Of a stretch of DNA of 64,000 nucleotides, positions 32,774-42,025 are shown piece by piece; the stretch's first letter is position 1, and each line of letters opens with the position of its first letter. Origin of the DNA: Paenibacillus sedimenti (GTDB lineage: Bacteria > Bacillota > Bacilli > Paenibacillales > NBRC-103111); NCBI RefSeq assembly GCF_014534655.1, contig NZ_JACVVD010000003.1:62001-126000 (forward strand). The letters are read 5' to 3'. The position numbers and the translations under genes were made by a program. The notes beneath the pieces were generated by a model. That model made no database searches, was not told the DNA's origin, and saw only the letters and a list, made by a program, of their open reading frames with translations.

Positions 32774-33763
32774 CTACTTCAGGATTTCTTCAATTTTGGC
32801 GAGTTCTTCAGCAGAGAACTCCAGGTTTTTCAATGCAGCCACATTATCCTCGATTTGGGAAACACGGCTTGCACCAATCAGTGCCGATGTGACGCGCTCT
32901 CCGCGAAGTACCCAAGCAATGGCCATTTGCGCGAGACTTTGTCCGCGGCTTCCGGCCAGCTCGTTCAGCTGGTTGATTTTCGCCAGCTTCTCTTCGGTAA
33001 TATCCTTCGCGTTCAGGAATACGCTCTTGCCGCCTGCGCGAGAATCATTAGGAACCCCGCTCACATATTTGTTCGTCAGCAGACCTTGCGCAAGCGGAGT
33101 AAAGGCGATGCTGCCAACGCCGAATTCATCCAACACATCCTGCAAACCATTTTCAATCCAACGATTCAGCATGCTGTAGGATGGCTGATGAATCAGCAGC
33201 GGCGTGCCCAGTTGCTTGAGAATAGAAGCAGCCTGCTGTGTTTGTTCAGCTGTATAGTTGGATAAACCAACGTACAATGCTTTACCTTGACGTACGATTT
33301 GGTCCAAGGCGCCCATGGTCTCTTCAAACGGCGTGTTCGGATCCGGCCGGTGAGAATAAAAAATATCCACGTATTCGAGGCCCATCCGTTTCAAGCTTTG
33401 ATCCAGGCTGGAAATCAAGTATTTCTTGGAGCCCCAGTCGCCATAAGGACCTTCCCACATGTGGTATCCCGCTTTGGTGGAAATGATCAGTTCGTCGCGG
33501 TATGCTCCGAGATCGTTTTTGAGCACCTTACCGAACATTTCTTCGGCTGATCCTGGCGGCGGCCCATAATTGTTCGCCAAGTCAAAATGCGTAATCCCCA
33601 AATCAAAAGAACGAAGCAGCATCGCCCTCCCGTTCTCATGCGTATCCAATCCGCCAAAGTTGTGCCATAGGCCTAATGAGATTGCCGGAAGTTTCAATCC
33701 GGATTTACCGGTACGGTTATATTTCATTTCTGCATAACGAGTTGCGCTTGCTTGGTAAACCAT
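32774..33763 (-). CDS. gpr: Aldo/keto reductase, YghZ (Gpr) type
   Basis: This 329-aa NADPH-dependent reductase has FDLANNYGPPPGSAEEMFG with the catalytic Tyr, Lys in IISTKAGYHMW and His in FYSHRPDPNTPFEETMGAL. The N-terminus and the whole chain closely follow E. coli YghZ, which reduces L-glyceraldehyde 3-phosphate and methylglyoxal. AAGGAGG precedes the start. It converges with the xerS gene with only 3 bp between the stops. Confidence 0.9.
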   Translation of the reverse strand: MVYQASATRYAEMKYNRTGKSGLKLPAISLGLWHNFGGLDTHENGRAMLLRSFDLGITHFDLANNYGPPPGSAEEMFGKVLKNDLGAYRDELIISTKAGYHMWEGPYGDWGSKKYLISSLDQSLKRMGLEYVDIFYSHRPDPNTPFEETMGALDQIVRQGKALYVGLSNYTAEQTQQAASILKQLGTPLLIHQPSYSMLNRWIENGLQDVLDEFGVGSIAFTPLAQGLLTNKYVSGVPNDSRAGGKSVFLNAKDITEEKLAKINQLNELAGSRGQSLAQMAIAWVLRGERVTSALIGASRVSQIEDNVAALKNLEFSAEELAKIEEILK

Positions 33764-33912
33764 GTTTTGTCCTCCTTATAGACATTTGCCTAGAATTCTT
33801 ATGTACCCTTGTACTAGTATAGGCTAACCGCCAAAACAAAAAAAGAACTGAAAAAAACGTGTCTTACTTACCTCAAGGTTAGTTATTCCGATATTTTCAC
33901 TATCCATTCGCG

Positions 33913-33941
33913 AAAAAAAGCTGCCGAATCGCTTCGACAGC
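33913..33941 (-). terminator. Rho-independent terminator of Cys-rich peptide gene
   Basis: On the minus strand GCTGTCGAAGC pairs with GATTCGGCAGC and is followed by TTTTTTT, 11 bp after the stop of the small gene. It supports real transcription of that ORF. Confidence 0.85.
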
Positions 33942-33951
33942 CCGCTTCCTT

Positions 33952-34164
33952 CTAATGTTTACATTTTCCGCAACCGCAACTGCATTTACTTTTTTTACGA
34001 TTCGACTTCAACTTTGTTTTCGCTGAGCTTCGCAATCCAGCGCAGCTCAGACAATCTGCAATGCATTGACTTCTTCCAACAACGAATAATCGCGTGCACA
34101 CATTTCGGCAAAACCGTCTGCAACTAGGAAACGCACTTACATTGCCTTGATATACTGTAGACAT
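33952..34164 (-). CDS. Cationic cysteine-rich 70-aa protein
   Basis: I do not recognise this protein. It has ten cysteines: Cys15, 19, 23 and 34, 38, 41 in CX3C-like series, and 61, 63, 65, 68 in a metal-site-like CSCGCGKCKH tail. The region between (AKTKLKSNRKKSK) is strongly basic. GAAGGTGG lies 8-9 bases before the ATG and a strong terminator follows, so it is a well-framed single gene. A metal-binding or spore/DNA-associated protein, or a secreted-type peptide without signal sequence, are all possible. Confidence 0.6.
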   Translation of the reverse strand: MSTVYQGNVSAFPSCRRFCRNVCTRLFVVGRSQCIADCLSCAGLRSSAKTKLKSNRKKSKCSCGCGKCKH

Positions 34165-34247
34165 GCAATAGCACCACCTTCTATAGGGTACTATATGGTA
34201 TTCCTCGCCCCTATCTATCGGTTGTGCGGCTGCCTCGCGGCATCTTC

Positions 34248-35273
34248 CTATCTTTTCAATGAAAGAAGGAGCTTAGAGCCGTGTTCTTGAAGCCATTGTA
34301 CTTTCTCAGCCGTGCTGTGGATGATATCTACGAGTACACTCTGTGCATCGACACCATCCAGGTACCTACCAAGAAAATGGACGAAAACATCCAATCTACG
34401 CAGCTCAATTAGCATTGGCAGCAGCCGTAACTCCTCTTCATGCAAATCAATGAATGCGCGATATCCCTTGTAAAACGCCGAACATCTCCGCTCCAACTCT
34501 TCTTCCGGCAATGCCGGATCAATAAGATCCGACAAACAAACGGCGAGCTCCATGACGCGTACATCTTCTGTAACAAATTCAAAATCCAGTACAGCCGCAA
34601 TGCGGCCATCCTCATCAATAAGCATGTTCGACCCGTTGATGTCACCATGAACAAGCTGATGAGGCAGTTTTTTTAACTGTGGAATCTCATTATAAAATGC
34701 TGCGAAGCGCTCACGGATATACAACAATGTCGATTGCAGCGCACGGAATGGTTCGGGCGGAGCCATACAGAAAGCATCAATCGCTTCCGGCGTACAGCGA
34801 GGATGAATATGTTCAATCTCATAATAAGGCGGATATACCGGCTTAAGTCCCACCTGAATAGTCACCAAAACCTGTGAAAGTCGGCCGACCGCTTCGCCAA
34901 ATGGCAGCATTTGCCAAGGGTGCTCCCATGTTGGATTGCAGCCATCCGTAAACGTAAACAGAGCGGCCAACTTCCCTTGACCGGAATCGACCTCCACGAC
35001 TGTCTTTCCGGAGGGCAGCTGAATCGGTACCGGCAAACGATACGGAAGTTTTTGAGCGGATAAAGCACGTAACACCGCATGCTCGTAATGTATTTTATCC
35101 AAGTCTCTATGCGTTTCATAGACGCGAAGAACATACGAAATCCCGTTTACTTCCACGAAACGCGTTGTATTGTTCATTCCGCCTTCGCCTGTTCGCAAAG
35201 TCCATGTCTGATTCGGGAACCAGCGTTCCGGTAAACAGGTAATCAGCTCTTCTTGATCTTTAACTTGCATCAT
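34248..35273 (-). CDS. Phosphotransferase (APH/CotS-like kinase fold)
   Basis: This protein of about 341 aa has the aminoglycoside phosphotransferase/choline-kinase fold. The catalytic motif is VHGDINGSNMLID (HxDxxxxN) and the metal motif is AAVLDFEFV. The N-terminal lobe (GMNNTTRFVEVNGISYVLRVYE) binds ATP. Relatives include homoserine kinase II-like enzymes, spore coat kinases and antibiotic kinases, so the substrate is open. The start is the ATGATG after GAGGG, 37 codons inside a longer frame. Confidence 0.8.
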   Translation of the reverse strand: MMQVKDQEELITCLPERWFPNQTWTLRTGEGGMNNTTRFVEVNGISYVLRVYETHRDLDKIHYEHAVLRALSAQKLPYRLPVPIQLPSGKTVVEVDSGQGKLAALFTFTDGCNPTWEHPWQMLPFGEAVGRLSQVLVTIQVGLKPVYPPYYEIEHIHPRCTPEAIDAFCMAPPEPFRALQSTLLYIRERFAAFYNEIPQLKKLPHQLVHGDINGSNMLIDEDGRIAAVLDFEFVTEDVRVMELAVCLSDLIDPALPEEELERRCSAFYKGYRAFIDLHEEELRLLPMLIELRRLDVFVHFLGRYLDGVDAQSVLVDIIHSTAEKVQWLQEHGSKLLLSLKR

Positions 35274-35310
35274 GCTATCCCTCTTTTCCACCTGACATTC
35301 GATAACCGGA

Positions 35311-35820
35311 CTAGACCAGATAATCACCGTCAATGGCGAATTCAAAATCTTCGACATCATAAGCCTCAACAGGAACGCCTGCATCTACGATCCGATCGAG
35401 CATCTCCAGTTGATCCGTCAATAAGGCCGCTTGCTCTTTCATCGCTGTCAGGATTAATTCCGTTTCAATAGGATCGAAACTCTCCCCGTATTCCTCCGTA
35501 TCGACGGCAAACACAATCATTAAGGAAACGTGCTCATTTATAGGTAAAGGCGGGCTTTTTCGCCAAGGCATGGATAAAGCCTTCTCAATTTTTTTCTTAT
35601 TAAACGATTCTTCGAAAAATGCGATAAGTTCTCTTATTTTTTGCTTCACGTAAACATCGTCCTCAGGGGACAGCATAATCGGTTCATGGCTGGTTTGCAG
35701 TTCATATAGCTCTTGAATGCTTGTATACGGGATAACATAAGTGACTGGGCGTCCTGGCATAAGCAATTGACCGTGAACAGCCAGCATGACAGCCTCTATT
35801 ACGAAAGTACGGGACATCAT
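35311..35820 (-). CDS. Conserved 169-aa protein, unknown function
   Basis: This is a soluble acidic protein with no catalytic motif I recognise. The segments FVIEAVMLAVHGQLLMPGRPVTYVIPYTSIQELYEL and SFDPIETELILTAMKEQAALLTDQ look like a lineage-conserved family of Paenibacillus-type genomes. It is preceded by GGAGGGGG and lies 37 bp before the kinase-fold gene, so the two may be co-transcribed. Confidence 0.7.
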   Translation of the reverse strand: MMSRTFVIEAVMLAVHGQLLMPGRPVTYVIPYTSIQELYELQTSHEPIMLSPEDDVYVKQKIRELIAFFEESFNKKKIEKALSMPWRKSPPLPINEHVSLMIVFAVDTEEYGESFDPIETELILTAMKEQAALLTDQLEMLDRIVDAGVPVEAYDVEDFEFAIDGDYLV

Positions 35821-35923
35821 CGGACCCCCTCCCTCATTGGTTGTAAGATCAATATTTCGATACGATGCGCAGGATCTCCTTCTTTCTCAGACGCAGCATT
35901 ATTCCGTCCGGCTCCGAAATTGA

Positions 35924-35971
35924 CAAAAAACCGTCAGCCCCTCTGATCGTTCGATCCATGAGCTAACGGTT
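35924..35971 (-). terminator. Rho-independent terminator of ykuK
   Basis: On the minus strand ACCGTTAGCTC pairs with GGGCTGACGGT and is followed by TTTTTTG. Confidence 0.7.
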
Positions 35972-35981
35972 TGTTCCGGGA

Positions 35982-36575
35982 TTATAGACTGCCATCTGTC
36001 ACCTCTCGGTCCTGAGCCCCAAACACATAGGGCTTTTTGGAAAATCGGTTTGCATATGAAGACGCTACGTAACAGTCAGGTTTAATGACAGGCACCATGC
36101 CGACGGACTCTACTCTGCGCACCATTTCCTGCACGAACTTGGCCGTTCTGTTTTTGTTTTCATCCTCTCCTGCATCAATATGTATGTACATATCGAGTGA
36201 GGCGCCTTGGTATACATGCGGAAGGACGATATCCTCCATATCGCGACGCTTGTGATCATCAAAATACATGGCAATTTCTTCGCTCAAAGCGGTCTCTGTG
36301 GAAAGCTTCTCTTTCACAGAGGTTAACGCTCGTGGAACTATAACTTGCCGATAGCAAGCCCATGCTCCCTTCCCCAAACGCTGAATCACAACGCCGGTAA
36401 TGAATTTCGTGTGTCCGGGGTGCACCTGACAGTCAGTTCCAATAATAAATTTATACACGGCGGCAGGGTCAAGCTGCATAAAGTGGAGTATGCGTTCGTG
36501 AACTGTCTCCAAGTCGAGTCCTCTCTCGGTTGTATTTCGAAATTCCAGCGGGTGCGTTGCAGTCATAGGTCTCAA
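35982..36575 (-). CDS. ykuK: RNase H-like YkuK family protein
   Basis: This 197-aa protein fits the YkuK (DUF458) family with a predicted RNase H-like fold: FIIGTDCQVHPGHTKFITGVVIQRLGKG carries the first acidic residue, and DMYIHIDAGEDENKNRT a second acidic strand. Nuclease activity is inferred from the fold only. AAGGAAA lies eight bases before the TTG start used here; an ATG three codons later is less well spaced. Confidence 0.85.
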   Translation of the reverse strand: MRPMTATHPLEFRNTTERGLDLETVHERILHFMQLDPAAVYKFIIGTDCQVHPGHTKFITGVVIQRLGKGAWACYRQVIVPRALTSVKEKLSTETALSEEIAMYFDDHKRRDMEDIVLPHVYQGASLDMYIHIDAGEDENKNRTAKFVQEMVRRVESVGMVPVIKPDCYVASSYANRFSKKPYVFGAQDREVTDGSL

Positions 36576-36681
36576 AGATAAGGTTTCCTTTCTTCTTAAA
36601 ATGAGGAAGAAGCGGATACTGGTAATATACCCGCCCCTTATCTTTAGTATATGGCAAAAACACTACGTTCGAACCATCACA

Positions 36682-37635
36682 TTAATGCAAAACGCTGCCG
36701 CCATACAAAAAACGATTCTCCCATTGCTTACCGTCAACCATATCGATGCGGACACCACCGGATTCAATGGAATACGTATGCAGAATCGTGCCGTTTCCTA
36801 AGTAGATAGCAACATGAGTAATTGGCTCAGTGCGGTAATTCATATTCGCATAATCAGAAGCTTTTGAACCTTTGTAGGAACTGAAGAACATCAAATCTCC
36901 ACGTTTTAATTTCGTCCAGTCTATGACCAAGGGTCCCAATGCTTCCACATAATCGCCTTGAGCCTGAGAATCGCTTGGCAGCGAGAAGCGCAAAGCATCC
37001 CAAAACGCGGTTTGCGTAAAATCGGAGCAATCAAATGTCGTTGGGTCATTGCGATCGGAGCCGAATTCATACGGTGTTCCCAAATAGGCGGAGCCTGCTG
37101 AGATCACAGCTTCGATTTCTTCGGCAAGCGGCAGATCCGGCTTTATGACGGAAAAATCCGTAATTATGTATTTGTTGCTCGTACTCACGTAACCAACCAT
37201 GCCGTTGGCATCTTGCACTTTGTACCAGTTATCGTTCACTTTCGCTAGTACGAGCACTTCTTCGCCTCTGCTTAGCATCCTAATAATTTTGGATCCGCTC
37301 TCGGAAGCCGGCAAAGTTCGAAAATTTACTCCGTATACGATTTTAGCGTTGCTTACCACTTTTATGTATTTGGCATTCGTGGAGACATACCCGGCAACGC
37401 CCTGAACATCTTTGACTTGATACCAGTTCGCCGTCACATAGTCGGAAACGGTCACAATCTCATTGGTCTTCAGCATTCTAATGATTTGACCGGATGTGCT
37501 CGGTTGATCGCGGAAGCTGACACCGGCAATAATTTGCGCTTTGGTCGTTACACTCTCCTCCGCCATTACGGCAGCAGGCAAGATGAATGTGAGCGCTAAC
37601 AGCATCATCCTTAGAACTGTGGTCCATTTTCTCAT
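36682..37635 (-). CDS. Secreted SH3b-SH3b-NlpC/P60 cell-wall hydrolase
   Basis: This 317-aa protein has a signal peptide cleaved near AAVMA-EES (residue 25). Two bacterial SH3 repeats follow (about 31-92 and 95-158), each with RMLKTNE/RMLSRGE and GYVST motifs. The C-terminal NlpC/P60 domain carries Cys203 (FDCSDFTQ), His274 (PITHVAIYLG) and His286 (ILHTYS). It should cut peptide stems of peptidoglycan outside the cell, as gamma-D-glutamyl endopeptidases do. It stands alone. Confidence 0.92.
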   Translation of the reverse strand: MRKWTTVLRMMLLALTFILPAAVMAEESVTTKAQIIAGVSFRDQPSTSGQIIRMLKTNEIVTVSDYVTANWYQVKDVQGVAGYVSTNAKYIKVVSNAKIVYGVNFRTLPASESGSKIIRMLSRGEEVLVLAKVNDNWYKVQDANGMVGYVSTSNKYIITDFSVIKPDLPLAEEIEAVISAGSAYLGTPYEFGSDRNDPTTFDCSDFTQTAFWDALRFSLPSDSQAQGDYVEALGPLVIDWTKLKRGDLMFFSSYKGSKASDYANMNYRTEPITHVAIYLGNGTILHTYSIESGGVRIDMVDGKQWENRFLYGGSVLH

Positions 37636-37784
37636 CGCTTTACCTCCAGAATTTAGCTGCTAAATTGTTCTATGTCTTAGCTTCATTATAAATTCAAGGG
37701 AGTTCCGTCGAAAATAGGCGCCCGGTTGCAATTCATGTCGAATCCTCAGAGTCTGCATGCCTATTGACCTGCTGGATATTTTTC

Positions 37785-38078
37785 TCAAGTTGCGCTTCTT
37801 CTTACTTCAGGCTTGCGCGCATCGTTCCAATACAGCAGAAAGTTCGGATCGTTTCTCAACTTTACGTTGCAAAGCTTCATCTCGCCCTCTTCCAGCAGTA
37901 TAATCCCCCATTCTTCGGGTTCCTTAATCCCTGCGGACTGAAGGAAGGGCACGCTCTGCTCCTCAGCATCATCTTGCTCGTCCCAAAACTTCACACCATA
38001 ATACGTCAACCCATAATGATTCACGAGCCTGCACGTGAAAATTTGCGATGTATGTTTATGCTGCAGCACATATGGCAC
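37785..38078 (-). CDS. Conserved 97-aa protein, unknown function
   Basis: I do not recognise a domain. It opens with PYVLQHKHTSQIFTCRLVNHYGLTYYGVKFW, predicted beta-rich, and ends in a short basic tail. The start is GTG, with GGGGGAA eight bases upstream. It lies downstream of NlpC/P60 on the map but is a separate unit on the same strand. Confidence 0.6.
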   Translation of the reverse strand: MPYVLQHKHTSQIFTCRLVNHYGLTYYGVKFWDEQDDAEEQSVPFLQSAGIKEPEEWGIILLEEGEMKLCNVKLRNDPNFLLYWNDARKPEVRRSAT

Positions 38079-38113
38079 TTGTCATTCCCCCACACTTTTT
38101 CATTGTAACCGGT

Positions 38114-38150
38114 AAAAAAGGCACGATCACCACAAGGGGGATTGTGCCTT
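38114..38150 (-). terminator. Rho-independent terminator of fused oxidoreductase genes
   Basis: AAGGCACAATC and GATCGTGCCTTTTTT form the stem and T run on the minus strand, just after the 767-aa subunit gene. Confidence 0.85.
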
Positions 38151-38168
38151 ATCTTCGTTTACTATTAT

Positions 38169-40472
38169 TTATAAATACGGATTCTCGTGCTTCGCTTTGA
38201 GCATATTCCAGCGGCGCTCCACTTCGTTCTCGAACGACTTCAAAGACTCCTCATACTCAGGCTTCGTCATATGCTTCGTCTTGCCCATCGTCTTCAACCA
38301 GCCAGAGAGCGGAATTTTCTTGCTTTTTTCCTCCGGATTGTAGGTCAAAGTCGTCACCCCATGCTCCACTTCGTAGAGCGGGAAGAAGCAAGAATCTACA
38401 GCGGCGCCAACAATATTGGACCCTTCCTGATCATCTGACAGCCAGTTAAGCGGGCAAGCTATAAGGATTTTACCGTACACCATGCCTTCATTCTGAGCAT
38501 ACCATTGCGCTTTCGCCGCTTTCTTTACGAGATCCTGCGGGAACGCTTCCGATCCGGTAAATACATACGGAATGTGCGTAGCTGCCATAATTTGTGCAGT
38601 ATCCTTATGATGAAACACTTTACCGCCTTGCTTCTTACCGACATTGGACGTCGATGTCCGATGGCCCATCGGTGTCGAATACGACAGCTGCGCACCGGTG
38701 TTCATATACCCCTCGTTATCATACTCAAGGATAATCATCTTATGATTGCGCAGCGCAGCGCCGATGGCCGGCCCCATTCCGATGTCCATGCCGCCGTCAC
38801 CCGTAATCATGACAAAGGTGAAATCGTCCGGCAAGTTCAAATCATCAAGCTCACCGCGGCGTTTACGCTCCCAAAACATTTCTACGACGCCGGAGAGCGT
38901 CGCTGCTCCATTTTGGAAAAGATTATGAATATAAGTCGCTTTGTGTGCCGAGTATGGGTAGCCTGTTGTTACAACCATCGCACAGCCGGTATGGAATATA
39001 GCCACGATATCGCCTTCGATTCCTTTGAAGAAGAGCTCCAGACCTGAGAATATACCGCAGCCCGGACATGCGCCATGCCCTGGAGCAATCCGTTTCGGCT
39101 TCTTCGTCAAGGAACGCAGCGGCGGAATCCTGACGTTTAACTTGCCTGAACTTTCATCTGGCGTTACCGTAATCAATCCGGTCTTCAAATCTTCGTACTT
39201 CATCGGGTTCAGCACCCGCTTCGGCGCTTTCGCCGGATCACCTGGCGTATGCCCGTAGTAGTCAAACGGCACCTCAACCTTCCCGTTTTGCATCGCGTCA
39301 ATGGCAAACTGGAACAGGTTATGTCCGTCCTCGGCATAAAAATCCTTGCCGCCTAAGCCGTAGACACGGCTTATGACTAACGTATCGCGGTTCCCATGGG
39401 TGAACAGCGCCGCTTTAATTTCATTGACCATGTTCCCGCCATGGCCGCCGTACGAATCCGCGCGGTCGCCGACCGTGATCGCTTTCACATTCTTCAGCGC
39501 TTCCGCGATCTGCTTAGCAGGAAACGGACGAATCATGTTAGGCGCGATCGAGCCGGCCTTAATGCCTTTCTCGCGCAGCTGGTCGACGACGTCCTTGATG
39601 ATTTCGGAAGCCGAATTCATCAGGAACACCGCGACCTCCGCATCGTCCATCCGATACAAGTCCAGAATCGGGTAGTCACGGCCCGTAAGATCGGCATACT
39701 CCTGACGAATGCGGTCATAGACTTCCTCCGCATTATACATTGCCACCGATTGCTGGTAGCAGTTATTAATATAATCCGGTTCGTTCATATAAGGACCGAC
39801 AGTAATCGGATTGTTCCGATCCAGCGTATCCGGGAAACCTTGGGGTTTCTCGCCTACGAACGCATGGACATCTTCGCGGTGCGCGAAAGTCTGTACCCTG
39901 CGCTTCTGATGCGAGGTGAAATACCCGTCCGAAGCAACAAGAACAGGCAAGCGCACCTCAGGGTCCTCAGCCAGCTTTAACGCCATAATATTCATATCAT
40001 AAACCGCTTGCGGATCGCGGCACATGAGAATAGGCCATCCGGTGTTCAATGCATAATACAGATCGGAATGATCCCCGTGAATGTCCAGCGGTCCCGACAC
40101 GGAGCGGCACACCAGGTTCATCACCATCGGGAATCGGGTACCGGATTGTACCGGCATTTGCTCCAACATATACAAATAGCCGTTGGCGCTTGTCGCGTTA
40201 AAAACGCGGCCGCCAGCGGTGGAAGCGCCGTAGCATACACCCGCAGAGCCGTGCTCGCCGTCTGCAGGAATCAGCACGATGTCATGCTGACCGTTCGTCT
40301 TCATCAAATCGAGAAACTGGGCAACCTCCGTTGATGGAGATATCGGAAAATATCCCATGATATGATAATTGATTTGATGGGCAGCATAAGCAGCCATCTC
40401 GTTACCCGATTCATAGACGATGCGCTGTTCAATCTTGGCCTGTCCAAATTCCTTCTTAATATCAATGGCCAT
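38169..40472 (-). CDS. 2-oxoacid (pyruvate):ferredoxin oxidoreductase, alpha-beta fusion
   Basis: This 767-aa protein joins an alpha-type N-terminal part (pyrimidine-binding domain, about residues 15-250, with YFPISPSTEVA; second domain to about 390) to a beta-type C-terminal part. The latter has HGACPGCGIFSGLE, IFHTGCAMVV and TPP motif TGDGGMDIGMG...NEGYMN. Extra Cys residues fit the catalytic-site [4Fe-4S] cluster. It decarboxylates a 2-oxoacid, probably pyruvate, to acyl-CoA with reduction of ferredoxin. The gamma-delta fusion gene lies 39 bp upstream in the same operon. Confidence 0.85.
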   Translation of the reverse strand: MAIDIKKEFGQAKIEQRIVYESGNEMAAYAAHQINYHIMGYFPISPSTEVAQFLDLMKTNGQHDIVLIPADGEHGSAGVCYGASTAGGRVFNATSANGYLYMLEQMPVQSGTRFPMVMNLVCRSVSGPLDIHGDHSDLYYALNTGWPILMCRDPQAVYDMNIMALKLAEDPEVRLPVLVASDGYFTSHQKRRVQTFAHREDVHAFVGEKPQGFPDTLDRNNPITVGPYMNEPDYINNCYQQSVAMYNAEEVYDRIRQEYADLTGRDYPILDLYRMDDAEVAVFLMNSASEIIKDVVDQLREKGIKAGSIAPNMIRPFPAKQIAEALKNVKAITVGDRADSYGGHGGNMVNEIKAALFTHGNRDTLVISRVYGLGGKDFYAEDGHNLFQFAIDAMQNGKVEVPFDYYGHTPGDPAKAPKRVLNPMKYEDLKTGLITVTPDESSGKLNVRIPPLRSLTKKPKRIAPGHGACPGCGIFSGLELFFKGIEGDIVAIFHTGCAMVVTTGYPYSAHKATYIHNLFQNGAATLSGVVEMFWERKRRGELDDLNLPDDFTFVMITGDGGMDIGMGPAIGAALRNHKMIILEYDNEGYMNTGAQLSYSTPMGHRTSTSNVGKKQGGKVFHHKDTAQIMAATHIPYVFTGSEAFPQDLVKKAAKAQWYAQNEGMVYGKILIACPLNWLSDDQEGSNIVGAAVDSCFFPLYEVEHGVTTLTYNPEEKSKKIPLSGWLKTMGKTKHMTKPEYEESLKSFENEVERRWNMLKAKHENPYL

Positions 40473-40511
40473 TTCGTTAGTTCCACCCTTCTCCCTTGAA
40501 AGTTTATCTTT

Positions 40512-41522
40512 CTATGAGTTGACGGCTAGATTGAATCGATGCGGTATGCGATGTGCGTCTGCATAACCGTCTTCTTCTCTCTCATCAGTTAAAGCCTCGG
40601 TCGGACAGGCCTGTACACATTTTAAACAGCCCTTGCAGTACTGATAATCAATCCCCTGGAGGAACATCTGAGGACGTCCCTTCTTGTCCGGCAGCTCATC
40701 CCACACGAAGCAAAAATCGGGGCATACATTATCGCAAGAAGCGCAGTGAATACATTTATCTTCATGAAAATGCGGCATCATCCCCGCACGCGAAATACTC
40801 AAATCTTTCAGAATACTGTTGCCCGGATTCGTGATTACGCCGCCGATAGGCTGCGTTGCGTATCCAAGAACAGGTGTATCGAAGCGCACAAAATCAGGCA
40901 TCGTCTCGCCTTCCGGAAGCGCATATGTTTGAAATTTGACTTCGGCATAACCGCGGTCAAATGTACGGAGGGCCGGCGCAACGGCCTGCGGATACTTCTT
41001 TTCCAGCGATTTGCGGATGACCCCTTTCATCACCTCAGGATCCAGAAAGTCGCACAGCCGGAAAAGCGCTCCAAGCATCGCCATGTTCACCCGATTTTTC
41101 TCCTCGAGGGAAATGCCGATAGCATCGATCACCGCGATGGTCCCGCCTTTAAGCTTCATCTTTTCTTTGAGCTCATCCGGTGTTTTCGTCGAATTCACCA
41201 ACACGGTGCTGTCTTCATAAATTCCGCTGATAACGTTTACAGTTTTGGAAAGAGATTCGTGAAAAACACCAACAACATGCGGACGTTCTACAGGTGAGGT
41301 ATCCCGTATATTGGTATCCATATCACAAAAACGGATATGTGCCTTAACCGCAGACCCTTTCTTCTCCGATCCATAGGAGGAAAAGCTGACCCCGTTCAAT
41401 CCCACCCCTACAACTCCCGCTTCCGCGAGCATTTTGCCTGCAAGGTTGGCGCCTAATCCACCGATGGATTCCAGCCTAATCTCGAAAAATCCGAGATCGT
41501 TCAATTTGGGCAAAGTTACCAT
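40512..41522 (-). CDS. 2-oxoacid (pyruvate):ferredoxin oxidoreductase, gamma-delta fusion
   Basis: This protein of about 336 aa has a gamma-type domain (residues 5-190; IRLESIGGLGANLAGKMLAEAG and SFSSYGSEKKGS) fused to a delta-type ferredoxin domain. The two [4Fe-4S] motifs are CIHCASCDNVCPD and CKGCLKCVQACPT. It passes electrons from the alpha-beta subunit to an external ferredoxin. The ATG at 41522 follows GGAG. The two-gene arrangement differs from single-chain PFOR and from four-gene archaeal enzymes. Confidence 0.85.
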   Translation of the reverse strand: MVTLPKLNDLGFFEIRLESIGGLGANLAGKMLAEAGVVGVGLNGVSFSSYGSEKKGSAVKAHIRFCDMDTNIRDTSPVERPHVVGVFHESLSKTVNVISGIYEDSTVLVNSTKTPDELKEKMKLKGGTIAVIDAIGISLEEKNRVNMAMLGALFRLCDFLDPEVMKGVIRKSLEKKYPQAVAPALRTFDRGYAEVKFQTYALPEGETMPDFVRFDTPVLGYATQPIGGVITNPGNSILKDLSISRAGMMPHFHEDKCIHCASCDNVCPDFCFVWDELPDKKGRPQMFLQGIDYQYCKGCLKCVQACPTEALTDEREEDGYADAHRIPHRFNLAVNS

Positions 41523-41642
41523 TCCATGTCTCCTTTCAAAAATGAGCTGCATCAAGATTGAATAGTAAATAGTATGAATAGTAAGTCTACTTCCATTGTA
41601 GCAAGAAAATTCTGGTAAGCAACAGTTTTTTACCTAACGGGT

Positions 41643-41819
41643 TTAAAGTAAGTAATCGATGATCAGTCCGCAAGCGCCCAAATAGTAACTTCCCGTCACC
41701 CCATTCTCACCTTCAATCATTTTATGCCCGCAATTGTCCTCACATTCTTCACAAACGTCCACATAGTCTTCATTCAAGGGATCAAAAACAACCCCGCAAA
41801 CCTGTGAGCACACCTTCAT
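41643..41819 (-). CDS. Small cysteine-rich protein, zinc-ribbon-like
   Basis: This unrecognised 58-aa protein has CSQVCG near the N-terminus and CEECEDNCGHK in the middle, suggesting one metal site, then a hydrophobic end (GACGLIIDYLL). GAGGAG lies eight bases before the second of two ATGs. It stands upstream of the fused oxidoreductase pair with a 120-bp gap and may or may not be on its transcript. Confidence 0.6.
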   Translation of the reverse strand: MKVCSQVCGVVFDPLNEDYVDVCEECEDNCGHKMIEGENGVTGSYYLGACGLIIDYLL

Positions 41820-42025
41820 CCTCATCGCTCCTCGTTTTCCAACCCTCTCAAATTGTAAACGTTTGCAACCGTGTTTCCTTTATTATACAGCGGAAACCCT
41901 CAAATGCACCATAAGTCTTTCTCAATTCTTTCGCATTCAACCAAAGCTCTCCATTAACAAGCTAGATGATCTATGCTATTCTGTTAAGACAAGCAATCAA
42001 CAGGTATGTGAAGGAGGGGCATTCC

